Positions 18,201-30,989 of a stretch of 64,000 nt of DNA are shown piece by piece. The translations under genes and the position numbers were made by a program. Position 1 is the first letter of the stretch. Every line of letters starts with the position of its first letter. The stretch covers positions 114,441,040 through 114,505,039 of the forward strand of contig CM045987.1 of the NCBI GenBank assembly GCA_025175895.1, in the 5' to 3' direction. The stretch comes from Wurfbainia villosa. Taxonomy: Eukaryota > Streptophyta > Magnoliopsida > Zingiberales > Zingiberaceae. The notes beneath the pieces are model-generated. The model had not been told where the DNA came from. It ran no database searches and saw only the letters and a program-made list of their open reading frames with translations.

Positions 18201-21200
18201 GATAAAAGGGGATTTAAGTGGATCTAGATTTAAGTCTTATAGTATTTTAAACCAACCCGTTAGTTAACCCGATCCGCTTATTTCATCAACCCCAACCACT
18301 TCCGTTCGTGTGATTTCTCACCGCTCGCACGCGAGCATTTCTCTTCTTCTTCCATTTTTTTCCCGATCCGCCAATTCATTCCCCGATCCCGATCTCCTTT
18401 TCCCCTATTTCGGTTCTTCGTCGTCGGATCTTCTCCTCGTCCGATCCATCAGAAGCAGCCGCCGCCGCCCTAGGTCGCCTTCTTGAGTGGTAGCTTTCCG
18501 CTCGTCGTCACGCTGCCAGACTTTGCCGCCTCTGCATCGAGCCCCGCCGGAGCGATCTGATTGCCGTCGCTCTTCGCTCGCCGCCGCCTCTGCTCAGTTG
18601 TTGCCAAGCAACCTCCAGACGACGCAAGCCTCATCCATTGCAGCCTTCCTTCTGTCGTCGCCATTGCGAGCTCTTGCCTTCGACCGTCGCCTCTCTTCGC
18701 CGGATCTTGCTCTTCCCACTCGCCGCCGACCCTTTTGATTGTCGGCCGGTCGTGGAATCGACCACCGCGGGCACCTCCAGCCATCATCAACAATCTCACG
18801 AGGAGATTTCGAGTCCGAGAGGGAAAAATCGGTGAGTTGCTGATCTCTGTGACTTTTCCCCTTGAGTTGATTCCTTCCTCTAATCCCGATCGTGCGGTGC
18901 CACCGTGGCAGCTAGATCACAGCAGCTACCATCGATGGAAGTAACAACGCCGACGTCTTCAACCTTCCGATTTTGTGCTTGGGTTGAGCTTCACGAGCCC
19001 AGCTCGCCTCCGGCAACAACAATGACTAGTTGCAGTTGATCCACTGATCTCTCTGCCTCAACCGGCAGTCTGTGAAATTCGATTGGTAACTTTTGTTCCT
19101 TGATTCGTCTCCTAATCCAGAGCACAGCTAGGGTAATGATTTTATTGTCGAATTGCTGCTGATTCATTTTCTAGGTTTTGGTAATCTCTTAGCCCTTGTT
19201 CTGTTTCTTGAATGGTGGATGCAAGGAGCGGATTCAAGAAGGGTTGTGATGTGTTTTAGATGATGAAGACGATGTAAGAGTTGTTTTCCCTATTCAAATG
19301 GGTTGTGCAGATTTATTACACTAAGTTGGATTAAGAAGTTTATGGTTTCTACCTTTACAGATTGTGAGGAGCCTTGTGAATCCAATTAGACTATTGAAAT
19401 TGAACGTTTGAGGTAAGTTCATATTTGAATAGTTGCAAATGTTTATCGTTTGATAGGTTGTTAGTTAATCTAAGTGTGATGGATGCTACTTCCAGTTCGG
19501 CTATGGATTTGGAGTTGATACCTTACTATTGGGTCAGGGGGTTTTGTGATTTAGCTGGACTAGGTGAGTGATTTACAGCTAAATAATTATCGAAGAATTT
19601 AAGCATTTTATAGAGAACCGGTATATGGTTTAATGTGAATGCTTGATTAGTATGATGGAATGGAATGAGGTTATGTCACTGTGGGATTTGGTTAATTAAT
19701 CAGGGATTAAGATTGGGTTAGATTCTTATTCCTAAAATTTGATTATGCTAGCATGTGGTTATATTGGATTCTACCGTTTCAAATATTTGATTCGAGGTAG
19801 AGATCTTGGATACGAAGACCATCAACACGAGCTTCTTAGCAAGTGGATAATTTCCAACTCTGGTCAAGTAGTTTTAATGCATACAGATTTAGATATATGA
19901 TCATCTTATACAATCATTTTACCTTGACTCCGCTCTTATTTACTCTTGTGCTTGATACCTTATCTTTGGCTGTTATACTCTATTGTTGTTATCATATTTC
20001 ACTTCATCATGATTAGGAGTTATAGATGTGATGTAAGTAAACCTAGAATTGCTTAGTTAGGTGCAAATAGTGAAGTACGGATGATGACCTGATTATAAAT
20101 TGGAAAAAAGGTCATCCATGGGCAGGTAATGTCTTGAACGTAAGGTTAATTCTAATACCCTTAGGTTGCACGTTTACTATCGACCATGTATTGTGTAAAT
20201 GGTCAGGTGAATTGTACTTAGTGTGTCGCTATGGACCGGTGGTCCTAGCTTGTTATAATCAGTTGAGTACGACTCTCTGTAGGATAGAGAGTGCGTTGAT
20301 CTTATTGGTTTGACTCTCTGTAGAATAGAGAGTCTGTGGTGGATGTCTATTTGTGTGACAGAGCATTCATATCATTTGCATGCATGCTGGCGACGTGGTC
20401 TCCTTTATGGTTGAGAGGTCATTAAGTGATCATCCTGCCTCGCGGATTTACTCGTAAGATGCGGTGTGGCGAGCATTGCGATCGCGCTCTATCACTATAG
20501 GCGGTGGTAGTTGGATTTGCGTGTCGTAGTCTGCGTGTGTGGCACTCGACCGCTCGTAGGTAGTAATTAGTGGCAGCGAGGACCCCGTCAGTAAGCTTGC
20601 TCTTCACTTATATGCTACTCGATCATACTGCCCACTCGGCCACTCGAGAGTAGTGGTTGATGTTGAGTTAGGGACGTTAATGTGCCACCGAGGCCCAGGG
20701 GTCGTGGTAGCTTTAGGGTGGCCGGCGTGACCGTCGTATTGCATTCTTAGTGACTTATGATATTTTTGCATATTATCATATATATACATATATGCATGTA
20801 TATATATATATGGATGATTGTGATTAGTGTATATATATAAATGCAGTCTATATATATATGCTTATTGTGATATTGCATTTGATTGTACTATGCTTGTTGC
20901 ATTTGGTTGTACATCATCTTCATACATGCTATCCACTTCTGTTATATGGTTGTGTCGAATACCTGTATACTTGTTGGTTAGACTATTGCATTCTTTGACC
21001 CGTATTTATGATGTTGTATGGTTTAGACCAGACTACCTGTTATATACATATATTGTGGATATGTGCTCAGGCTGGATAGGAGTAGCGTAGCAGACTTTCA
21101 GGTATGTCTGCATTTTACATTGGTCATTTGGTTAGAAGGTATATACATGGATATGTTTATCATGCTAGTTGTTACCTGATGTACCTGTAGATTTTTCTAT

Positions 21201-21663
21201 TGAATTACATGTGATATCTGATATATACATGTTTTTCCTATTACCTGTTGAGTTTTACTCACCACCACGGACCCTGGGTTTTTCTGTCGCCCAAGTAACA
21301 GGTAGAAGTCTTCATGACGGCTTGGAGCTTCGCCGGTGATCCATCCCATCTCTATTTTCCGAGCTCCCGTGGATTTTTGGTTTATATTGTGGACTTATAT
21401 TTGTGTCTGAAGTTTTATGAACTGTTTGGTACTGTGGATTTGTCAGTTGGTATGCACTTATATTGGTTATGGATTTGTATGTCAGTGTGTGTGGTTATGG
21501 GTATGTGGTTTTATGTTTTCCGCTGTGTTTGATATATATTTTTGCTTATTATGTTGTGGTTGTGGGCCTACGGGCCTTGTATTAACACGATATGTTGCCA
21601 CGTACAGGGGAGATGTCGTCCGTTTGCTTTTCGGCACGGCATACTCTCGGAGCGTGATAACTT
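18200..21663 (+). mobile_element. Probable Ty3/gypsy 5' LTR region
   Basis: About 3.4 kb upstream of a tRNA-Met primer-binding site (21667). It includes a GC-rich block (18450-18950) with overlapping ORFs in several frames and no intron or gene signature, a long non-coding stretch, two small hairpins (20272-20333) and TA-rich runs (20770-20860). Placement next to the primer site and ahead of chromovirus pol sequence suggests a long LTR. The left end is uncertain, and no second LTR is present because the element's 3' end is lost. A similar GC-rich lead-in precedes the gypsy fragment at 63368. Confidence 0.45.
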
Positions 21664-21666
21664 TAT

Positions 21667-21680
21667 TGGTATCAGAGTTG
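21667..21680 (+). promoter_or_regulatory. Ty3/gypsy primer-binding site
   Basis: tggtatcagagttg matches the initiator tRNA(Met)-complementary site used by plant chromoviruses, directly after a candidate LTR end near gagcgtgataa. It fixes the start of the internal region. Confidence 0.6.
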
Positions 21681-24600
21681 AAGGTTCTGCGATGTCATAC
21701 AATGATTTTATTTTTGAGTCTTGGATTCTCGGGAGTCGGTTTATTTTTCGATTTTGGTTTTTGTGAGATGGGATTGACAGCGGCACAAGCTCCGGGCAGC
21801 ACGAAGTGAGTATTTCTGATAACTTATATTTAGTTAGATGTTGATCTAAACTTGATTAACAGGTGTATACAGTTAGAGTTATGACACATGTACAGACTTG
21901 TAGTAGGGGTTGTCCACCGAGGCGACCAACCAGAGTGGCCTTTAGGGTTTATACTCCTGGTTGTGTTGGTTATGCATTTAGTGTATATAACAGGGAATAA
22001 CCTGTAGTACGTTGGTTATTCGTCGTAATCGTGGTTTGAGTTGACCACGGAAATAACCTGTTGAATCTGTGAGTCTTAAACTTGTGTCGAAAAGGTGATT
22101 TACCTTTGAGAGCCGACTGATACCGAATCGGAAAACAGGGGTCAAGTCGTCACATTTCTTGTGGAAATCAAATACTACAGTCTTAGATATTTTCACTAAC
22201 GGTGTTAGTCAGATCATTACCCGTGGGGTAATGGACTAAGTGTGTATACTTTTATTTCTACAGCAAGCGGAGGGTTAGTATAAGGTGTTTCATAGGGATT
22301 TTGATCCTTGAGTTGTTCGTACTGGGTTGTATAATTTTGAGGGTACTTTTGAGTACTTAACTCGTGTTATACAGGAAAAGTAGGGTTATTCACATACCAT
22401 TATCGGGATCAAGCCGGTACTTGATGGTAAATGCAGAAAATAACTTTGGGGGGAATAAAATATCACTTGATCATAGTTTAATGATGTTGAGAGAGAGTAT
22501 TTCCCCGCGTCACTTTCTGTGACACATTGTAGGGGATTCTTGAGCTTCAAGTAGGGTGATCATCGGTAACGGGAATACCATGCAGAGTCGTTAGACTTGC
22601 AGAGTTTACGCTCACCTAATAGCTAGAGAATGTGAATGGATGTTTTAAGTCACCCATGGTTATTGGCTTACTTTTGGATTAAGATGACTAGATCTTCTAT
22701 CAGATCCTGCCGGAAGACATTGGATTGAGTTAGGAGTTTAAAAATAACTCCGTACAAGTGTTTAGGAGATGAAGATCGATAAGCAGACATTGCAAGTCAG
22801 ATGTTGGAATGAGAAGCCTCCGAATGTTAGACAAAAAGAGTAAGATCGGAGTCATGGGTTATGAGCCGTTCCAATTTGCATCTCCGTTTTGGCAGTTGAC
22901 TTTAGATTCTCCGTGGTAGTCTTTTTGCACCAACATGAGCTCAATCGCGAGCAGAAGTTGGATGAGTTTACATCTTTACTCGAGAGGAGATGTAGATGGT
23001 TGAAGGATTGATCAATTGGGGTATTGTTGTAGTTTACCTTACTTGATGATATATTGAGAGATACTGGTAGTTTATAGATATTTTTGTATAGAACATTCAT
23101 AGATGGGATTAGATGGATTCCTATATTTGGATCATGTGGATTAGTTGTGTTTTCATCGAATGGTGAGATGTTAAGTTGATTACTGTGATGATTATTAGAG
23201 GGTTATGATATTGATTTGGATGTTTAAAAGTTGATCTTTGGAGATGTTATATTATGGTGGTGAGTATAACTGAAGCATTGTATGGAGTTTTGGAACCTAT
23301 TTTGTTGATAATAGTAGAATAGTCTGAAATGCTGATAATGACATGGAATCGAGGTGGCTAGGCAATTGAACAAATTAAAATCTAATCATCCAAATGATTT
23401 CCTTTAAATTTGTCTTGGGATCATCCTAACACTCACACCTATACAAGAAAGTATGAAATGCAGGAGATGACAAGCAAGTATGCTACTTCAGATGATGTCA
23501 TATAAGATAAGGTGGTATAGTTGAACCTCTTATGGTCAAGGGGCCAAGGAATCTTTGATGGAAGAAAATGAGTCCGAGGAACTTCAACAGATCTCCATCA
23601 GTGATGAGGCTCAAGAAGATACCTTTAAATTCTCCACTGTATAAGTATTCCAGGAAATCAAAGATCATAATTCATGTTGGCTGAACCTTAACTTATTGGA
23701 TCTGCATTACCTACAAAAATAGGTTGAAGTAGTATTGCTGATCTCATCTGGATCACGAACATGATACATATGATTGTATTCATTGAAGGATTCTGATTGA
23801 AGTATTAATAAGTCAAGAACACTTGCATAAGTTGCTACGAATAAGGAACAAGGATTTTAAAAGGAAAGAGAGGAAACTTGAGAATTAGTGCAAAAGCATA
23901 TTTACTTGATTATTGGTGTACCTGCAGTTTGAGGAGAGAGCAGTTATGAGTATAAGTCTCATGACCAACGGATGCCTTCATTTTTGCAAAATATGGGAGC
24001 TTGAATGCAATTTTGACACAATTTTGACTCAATTGAGAGGTTTTCGTAACTATGTAAATATAAGGATATATATATATATATATATATATTTCCCTTTGTC
24101 TTTAAAAGACATGCTTGAGCTCCCGATCGAAATTGTTGAACACCAATTGCAGCATTTCGGACTAATATGCAAGTTATCCAATAGAAGGCTCTTACCAAAG
24201 AAATAAAGAAAGCCATGAAGGGAGGTGCCGTCCTGTAAATTTCATCAGGGAAATAAAATTTTTGGCAACGTTGACCAACATAGTTACAGTGAAGAAACCT
24301 ATAAGAAAGTGGTGAATATATATGAACTTCATAGAATTGAATAAGGCCTCCCCTAAAGATTTTTTTTTTTTTCTTCTTCTACCAGATTGACCGGATGGTG
24401 GTTTCCTTGTATGATTTGGTTACTACTGTAGATGTGGATAAAATGTTTTTAGCATTACTGTACCACAGACTTATTTGACCAGGGAAATGATGGAAATCAC
24501 TTGGTCAGAAGCTTGTCAAACTAGGTTTCATGGCCTAGATGATGATTGACATTTACATCAGTATCAATTAATCCTTCCAATGTGGATGGAAGGGTATTGT
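21681..24600 (+). pseudogene. Ty3/gypsy internal region, gag to RT, heavily decayed
   Basis: Sequence between the primer site and the recognisable pol end. A short basic peptide (RGCPPRRPTRVAF) near 21905-21950 may be a gag N-terminal relic. No gag, protease or RT motif can be read in frame, and all ORFs are short. A (ta)n run lies at 24066-24090 and a T-run at 24360-24371. The assignment as gypsy internal sequence is by position between primer site and integrase. Confidence 0.4.
24066..24090. repeat. (TA)n microsatellite
   Basis: Run of about 12 TA units inside the decayed gypsy internal region. No function inferred. Confidence 0.85.
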
Positions 24601-25190
24601 ACACAGATGCATCGCTTCAGTGAATGGAGCGATTCCGATGTTGTTAAATGAGACATATCTCATGCTTAGGCCAATTGAGGAACTACGAGATAAGCTGTCA
24701 TATACATGACAAGACTTTAGTAGTTATTATCTTGATTTGTGGATGTATGGAGCAGGAATACTCGTGGGATTTTAGCTAGCTACTGAGTAGCTACCTAAGA
24801 GTTGCTAGAGCACGGACAGTTGCAACAAGGGAGATTAGTCGCTATAGCCTCCCATGCACTTACAGAGTGTGTAGTGGAGTGGATTTTGGATGGTAGATGG
24901 ACTTCTCTTATGAGAAAATAATTTTCCGTCTCTAATATGGATATGTGTTCTGGATACGCATCCACTTAAGAAAGAATTGTTACAGTAGGCACATCATTCG
25001 AGATTTGCTATATATCCTGGTGGTACTCAAATGTGCTGAGATTTGAAACGTTTATACTGGTAGAACGGTATAAAGAGATAGCAGATTTTGCTGCTCGATG
25101 TTTAGTATGTCAGTAGGTGAAGGCTGAACATCAGAAACTCGCTGGGTTGCTCTAGGAAATTTTAATTCCGGAATGGAAGTGAGAGCAAAT
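24601..25190 (+). pseudogene. Ty3/gypsy RNase H to integrase zinc-binding relic
   Basis: Broken plus-strand frames show fragments of the RNase H/integrase junction: a histidine-starting HHSRFAIYPGGTQM and, in a shifted frame, YWWNGIKRD followed by CSMFSMSVG-type remains of the zinc-binding region. The order and spacing match plant chromoviruses just before the integrase core. Multiple stops and shifts. Confidence 0.55.
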
Positions 25191-26232
25191 CACGATGGAT
25201 TTCGTTACGGGATTACCTAGAACCCGTAAAGGACATGATGCGATTTGGGTGATCGTGGATCGACTAACCAAATCAGCTCACTTTTTGCCTATTCGTGGAA
25301 CAGACTCGTTGGATCGTCTAGCAGAGTTGTACTGCCGAAGATTATCAGGCTGCAGAGAGTACCTTTGAGTATCATATCTGATAGAGATCCGCGATTTACC
25401 TCGCGATTCTGGTAGAGTCTGCATTAGACCATGGGCATAGAGCTTCGACTCAGTACGACGTTTCATCCGCAGACAAATGTACAGTCTAAGCATAACATTC
25501 AAACTCTAGAGGATCTATTAAGATCTTGTGTCATGGAATTTTGGAGGCAGTTGTGAGGATCACATTCCTTTAGTGGAATTTGACTATAAGAACAGTTATC
25601 ACTCTTCCATTCAGATGACTCCTTCCGATGCCTTATACGGCAGACCCTATAGATCTCCTGTGTTGTAGGAGGAGGTCGGGGAACGACAGCTATTGGGGTC
25701 ACAGAGTATCCAACATGATGCAGAGTTGGTGCGCGTCATCAGATGATGGTTATTAGAGGTACAGGATCGACAGAAGAGTTACGCAGACCGGATGCGAAGG
25801 CCTTTGAAATTCTCAGTTGGGGAACAGGTATTTCTGCGCGATTCACCTACAAAAGGGGGTGAAACGATTTGGGTTGAAAGGAAAATTAGCCCCACACTAT
25901 ATTGATCCATTTGAGATATTGGAGCGGATTGGGGGTGTAGCTTACCGATTGGCTTTACCTTCGACACTTGCGGGTGTTCATAACGTATTTCATGTTTCTA
26001 TACTGAGGAAATACGTTCCGCGTTCAGATCATGTTCTGAAAGAGGTTCTGATTCTACCTCAGTCTAATGCGACCTATGAGGAGATTTTAGTGTGAATTCT
26101 TGGTCGCAAGGAGCGACAATTGCGGAACAAAACCATCTGATTCATAAAGGTTGGATGGCAGCATTATACCGATGAGGAGGATACGTGGGAGCTCAAAGAT
26201 ACTATCCGAGCTCGATATCATTTCTTGTTTAA
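25191..26232 (+). pseudogene. Ty3/gypsy chromovirus integrase and chromodomain
   Basis: Plus-strand integrase core with TMDFVT-like start, LPRTRKGHDAIWVIVDRLTK and SAHFLPIRG, later MTPSDALYGRPYRSPV. After a frameshift at about 25850 comes the C-terminal region KLAPHYIDPFEILERIGG and VFHVSILRKYVP, then a chromodomain-like end (QHYTDEEDTWEL, DTIRARYHFLF). At least six stops or frameshifts. The terminal chromodomain marks a chromovirus. The sequence passes straight into Ty1/copia within the shared stretch about 26217-26232, so the 3' LTR is missing. Confidence 0.8.
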
Positions 26233-27250
26233 ATAGAAATGGGTACCATTTGACGTTTAGTAACAATTGTTGTTACATAACTTTGAATGGAGTTCTTTAT
26301 AGGACTTTACTTTGAGATGGTATTTATCGTTGGGCGTATCCGGTGGCGTTTTGATATCGAAGCGGCAACAAGCGTGCTCGAAAGGATAATCGATTAGACT
26401 TACGTGACATTGTCGTCTTGGCGTATAGCGAAGCGCGTATCCGAATTACACGATGTGGAATTGCGGAATCGTTGAATTGGATTCATCGAATACGCGAATC
26501 ATGCTTAAAAGGCAAGATGACTAAGTTACCTTTACGAGGAAAAGGTGAGCAGTGGGAGAGTTACTAGGTCTAATACATCTTGATGTATGTGGACCTATGT
26601 CGACTCAAGCTTTAGGAGGCTATAGCTACTTCATTACCTTCACCGATGATCACTCACGGTTTGGGTATGTGTTCTTGATGAAACACAAGTCTGAAGCCTT
26701 TGAAAGGTTGAATTGAAATGAAGTAACAACAACAAGAGTATTAAAATACTTCGATCGGATCGAGGTGGTGAATACTTAAGTCAAGAGTTTCTTGATTATC
26801 TAAGAGACAATGGCGTATTGTCTCAACGATGGCCATACACCACAACATAATGGTGTATCCGAGAGGGTAACTATGTTGCGTGGTCGGTCGATGATGAATC
26901 ATGCGAATCTTCGTCCTTTTGGTATGCTTGAGACTTGTTTACTTGTTAAGCGAGAATCAACCAAGATAGTCTCTCTTACTCCATATGAGATATGGAATGG
27001 TAAGAAACCTCATGTATCTTACTTGAAGATATGGGGTTGTCGACTTGAAGCGGATGTATATCGATAAATTGGATCTTAAGTCGATAAATGTCTATTTATT
27101 GGATACCCTAAGGAAATAAGGGGATACCACATCATCCCGTGAACAAAAGGTGTTTGTTTGAGCGTCTTTGTGTTTCTAGAGAAAGAGTTTCTCTTGCAAG
27201 AAAACAGTGGGAGTGTCGTCGAGCTTGAGTAGGCTCGAGAGACTCGAATG
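26227..27250 (+). pseudogene. Ty1/copia integrase region (truncated copy)
   Basis: Plus-strand match to 46591-47690: the pre-integrase region, then the core with TDDHSRFGYVFLMKHK and, in other frames, the PQHNGVSERV segment that carries the last catalytic Glu. Frames are interrupted many times by one- to four-base losses. Not functional as read. Confidence 0.72.
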
Positions 27251-28822
27251 AACATTGATGAGATACGGTGAAAGCCTGACGGTAAACTGACTCATAGTGA
27301 TGGCGATGATTTGGACTATTATAACACAGCGTCTTCGTAGATCCGGTAAACGCACATTCCCGAGAGATATGGATTTCGTAAGTGAATCGAGCGTGTTACT
27401 CGTTGATGATGAGGAGCCTACCAGTTATGAAGAAGTGCTGACAAGTTCAGAAAGGGATAAGTGGCTTGGTGCCATGAAGTCGGAAATGGATTCCATGTAT
27501 GAAAACCAAGTTTGGAACTTGGTTGACCCACTGAAGGCATCGAGCCTATAAGTGCAAGTGGATTTTCAAGAAGAAAACGTGGATGGTAATGTGATTACCT
27601 ATAAAGTTAGATTAGTGGCGAAAGGATATCGTAAAAACAGGTGTTGATTATGGCGAAACCTATTCACGTAGCTATACTTAAATTCATTCGGATGCTCTCT
27701 AGCGATAATCATTATGATTATGAGATATGGTAGATGGATGTGAAAGCGGCTTTCCTTAATGGAAATCGCTCGAGGGCGTGTATATGATACGACTGAGGTT
27801 TGCATCGGTTGATAAAACCAAGGTATCAAATCGCACGGTCGTATATGGATTGAAGCAGCGTCAGAGGCTGGAATATCCGTTTTGATGAGACAATCAAAAG
27901 TTTGATTTCTCGCAAATCGAGCGAACCTTGTGTGTCTGAAGGTTAGTGGGAGTGCGATCGTGTTCTAGTATTGTATGTCGATGACGTATTACTTATGAAA
28001 TGATGTTTTGATCTTACAATCGATTAAGGTTTGGTTATCAGGCATTCTCCATGAAGAGACACGGGAGAAGCGACTACGTCCTCGGGATTAAGATCTATAG
28101 AGATAGATCGAAGCGGTTTATGGTCTTTCGCGGTCTACGTATATAGGCCAGTCTTTAGAGGTTTAGCATGAATCCAAGAAAGATTTCTACCATCGCGTAG
28201 ACACCTTCGAAGTACATGTGTCCGGAAGGCGAGATTTGCATGAGTAAGATTCCATCATCCGTAATAGGATCTATCGTATACTTATGTTATGTCTGAGGCT
28301 CGATGTATCGTATGCTCTGAGTGTCGTGGCGGATACTAGTTTGATCGAGAATGGATCGTTGGGTGACAAGTACTTGAGAAGAACTAAGGATGCATTCCTA
28401 ATATATGGAGAAAGGGCGTGGTGATACGTGGGTATACGGATGTCGACTCGAGACGAGGATGATTCCATGTCTTAGTGCAGGTATGTATTCACGGAATGGA
28501 GGCGATAAGTTGGAAAGGTTCCAAGCTTCGACACTATAGCGAACTACCACTGCGAGAATACGTTCGCTTTGGCAGCGAAGAGGCGGTTTGGATTAAGTTC
28601 GTTCGTCTCGAACTTGATGTGGTCATCGATGATCCGAACATGTGCCGCCAGCTATCATCGATCGAGAGATCGTTAGTAGAAAAATCTGATCGAGAAAATT
28701 CCCACTGAAAGGAACTTAGCGGATCCTTTGACTAAAGCATTACCTCAAAGTAAGTTTGAGGGTCGTGTTAGAGCTTATGGTATTGGATACCGTAGCGATT
28801 GGCATTAGGCCAAGTGGGAGTC
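27251..28822 (+). pseudogene. Ty1/copia RT and RNase H (truncated copy)
   Basis: Readable RT start EEPTSYEEVLTSSERDKWLG and MYENQVWNLVD, then broken frames with the YVDDV-type box near 27975-27990 (tatgtcgatgacg) and RNase H remains to about 28760. Uninterrupted by nested insertions, unlike the sister copy. Purine-rich caagtgggagtc (28811-28822) just before the LTR is the polypurine tract. Confidence 0.7.
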
Positions 28823-30989
28823 TGTTAGTAATATATGAGAGATGTCCTAAGGCAATCGCCTTATGTATGAACCATTTATATGATAAATGAAGATTATTTT
28901 GATTATCGTGTTTTCGTGTATTTGATTAGATCTTAAACTTATTTCTTGAATGTCACGATCGATTCACGTGACAAGAGAATTTGTGATTGGATCACAACTA
29001 GTGAGTATCTCTACATGTGTAATTGTGATGTATCGGAATTATCCCTAGTTGATGAATTGATGGATTTGGACACCATTGATTCGAGACTAGCGAGGTATAC
29101 TCCTTAGTGTGTCAGCGGTTGATTCTCACTGCGGAGACATTGTGATGTCGGAGTTAATCGTGGATCTAGTTATAGTAACTAGTTCGTTGGAGTGACCGTA
29201 GTAAGACTTCGTATGGTTCTACTGCGTATATAGATATGTCGAAAGTTAACTACTTGTAGCTTAAGTGCGATGTTCCTTTGACTTGCGGTATTCAAGTCAT
29301 CTTGATCGTGAAGACTTATGCTTTGACATCTTAAGCAAGCATCTCTGAGGAGATGTGGACCCGGGATGATTGGGTATAAGTCGAAGTGATCGAAGGTGTT
29401 TGAATAATATAAAGGATTCACCACCTTGCGAGGAGATGTATATTCACGGCCTCTCGTCGGATTGTTACTAAAGTCTTTGGCATTACATGTTTAGAGTAAG
29501 GTACTCTTCGATCGTGTGCGTAATTGTCGTGGGGCGAGGAAATACTTATTTGGGTGTGGCGTAGTCGACTGAGTGAGGGACATTATAGACCGTGTCACGA
29601 ACAGTGGGTATAAGATGAGTGAAGGGAATGGGGCACGATTCATTCTAGCTGCTGAAGGGTTTCAAAAATAGTTCTGGATCAACCGTTGATCTTTTCGGTT
29701 AATTGGGGATCATGATGTACTACTAGGTGTCACTCATGATCGTTCTATAATTAATGGTTAATTATAGACAGTCAATATAAACCGAGAACCTATTTGGCCA
29801 CACGCACAACGAGCGTAATCCGAAGGACTTAAAATGAGCTTGAGAATGAGATTCTCAGACCGAGAGAAACTAAGTTTGGTTGGACGAAGAAAGCGGCGTG
29901 AAATCGTTTGATTCTTGATGGAAGCGTGGATGGACCGTGTCTTATGAAGACATAATGGATGAACCAAAATAGTTTGGTTCTAATCCAATGGAGGAGAATA
30001 AACCAAAGGGTTTGGTTTATTTTAAACGAATGAACCAAAAGTTGGTTCGGTTCGTTTTAACTTAAAATAAACCATCGTGGTTTGGTTTATTTTAACTTAT
30101 ATTAATGGAGCGGGTTAACGGGTCTTATGGTTATCGATAACCGTTAAGAGAATTAGTTCTCTATAAAGAGGGCTTAAGGGTTTGTTAAGCCACTAATCCA
30201 AAACCCTTGACCTAATTGTTGCGCCCCCTCCTCTCCTTGGAGAAGTTGGCGCATGACCTCCATTCTGCCTTGACCCCTTGTGTCGCCGTCCAAATTGTTG
30301 CCGGCGTCCAAGCTTCGGCCGGTGATCCTCCGGCGACCCTCCGGTGATCTCCTTTGGGTTCGGTAATAAGGTGAGCTTCCACCTTTCTTTTGGCTGGCCC
30401 CTATTCCTCCACCAAAGCTGTCCAGTTTTCTGGACAGCTTGGTTCTTTCTTGTTGAAGCGTCGTTTGGACGACGTTTGGGGCTCCGACAGCGCCTAACTT
30501 ACCGGGGATTCGATCTCCGATAATCCTCATAAGTGGAGGACGAAGGATTCGACACACGGTTGACAAATACCTCTCCGGAGAAGCAAGTTTTTGAGGACTC
30601 GTTTTGGATCCGAATTTGGATTCGGATCGTGATCTTCTCTCGATCACATCGTCTTCAACACGAGGCTAATAATCCGTACGAAGACGAGGCTCGTGACTTA
30701 GTGAAGTCATCCCAAAGATACTCGGCGTGGATACGGATAGAGATGATTCTAGCGAGGATCGTTCCGGTTAATGCTTTTCCCGCTACACGTGATACGTAAG
30801 GTATACGTAGTTAAATTTCCTTTTATTGCAAAATTTAAATTTACGGTTATGTCTACACATGTTGTACTATGCATGCGTGTGATGTGTGTGTTGTAATAAA
30901 TGTAGATTTATTATTTTATTTCTTCCGCTGTGCACATGTTTGCGAAACATGTTCGAACACACATTCGCCGCGGTGCCGAAAACCAAACA
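28823..30989 (+). repeat. 3' LTR of truncated Ty1/copia
   Basis: Starts TGTTAGTAATAT after the polypurine tract and ends ACCAAACA. About 2167 bases, against 2224 and 2222 in the two LTRs of the full element. The first 700 bases have many small losses and CG-creating changes relative to them. A TATA-like ctataaag lies at 30161-30168. Confidence 0.88.

Larger units (their letters stand above)
26227..30989 (+). mobile_element. 5'-truncated Ty1/copia element with 3' LTR
   Basis: Same family as the complete element at 40570-60308. The internal part (26227-28822) starts inside the region before integrase, equivalent to about 46591, and the 3' LTR spans 28823-30989. The left end is a recombination joint with a Ty3/gypsy chromodomain, not an LTR. 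It lacks both nested insertions found in the full copy and so shows the empty aatgt site at 27588-27592. Many tiny losses relative to the sister copy break all frames. Confidence 0.85.

Noticed and set aside
18487..18944. Overlapping ORFs in a GC-rich block, possible small gene
   Set aside because: Several frames on both strands are open at once, composition explains it, residues are low-complexity Ser/Arg/Pro, and the block lies in a probable gypsy LTR.
20770..20870. TA-rich runs as replication origin or promoter
   Set aside because: Simple microsatellite inside a probable LTR; no supporting signal.
21314..21809. Overlapping ORFs before the gypsy primer site
   Set aside because: Hydrophobic, low-complexity translations of T/G-rich LTR sequence with no domain or neighbour support.
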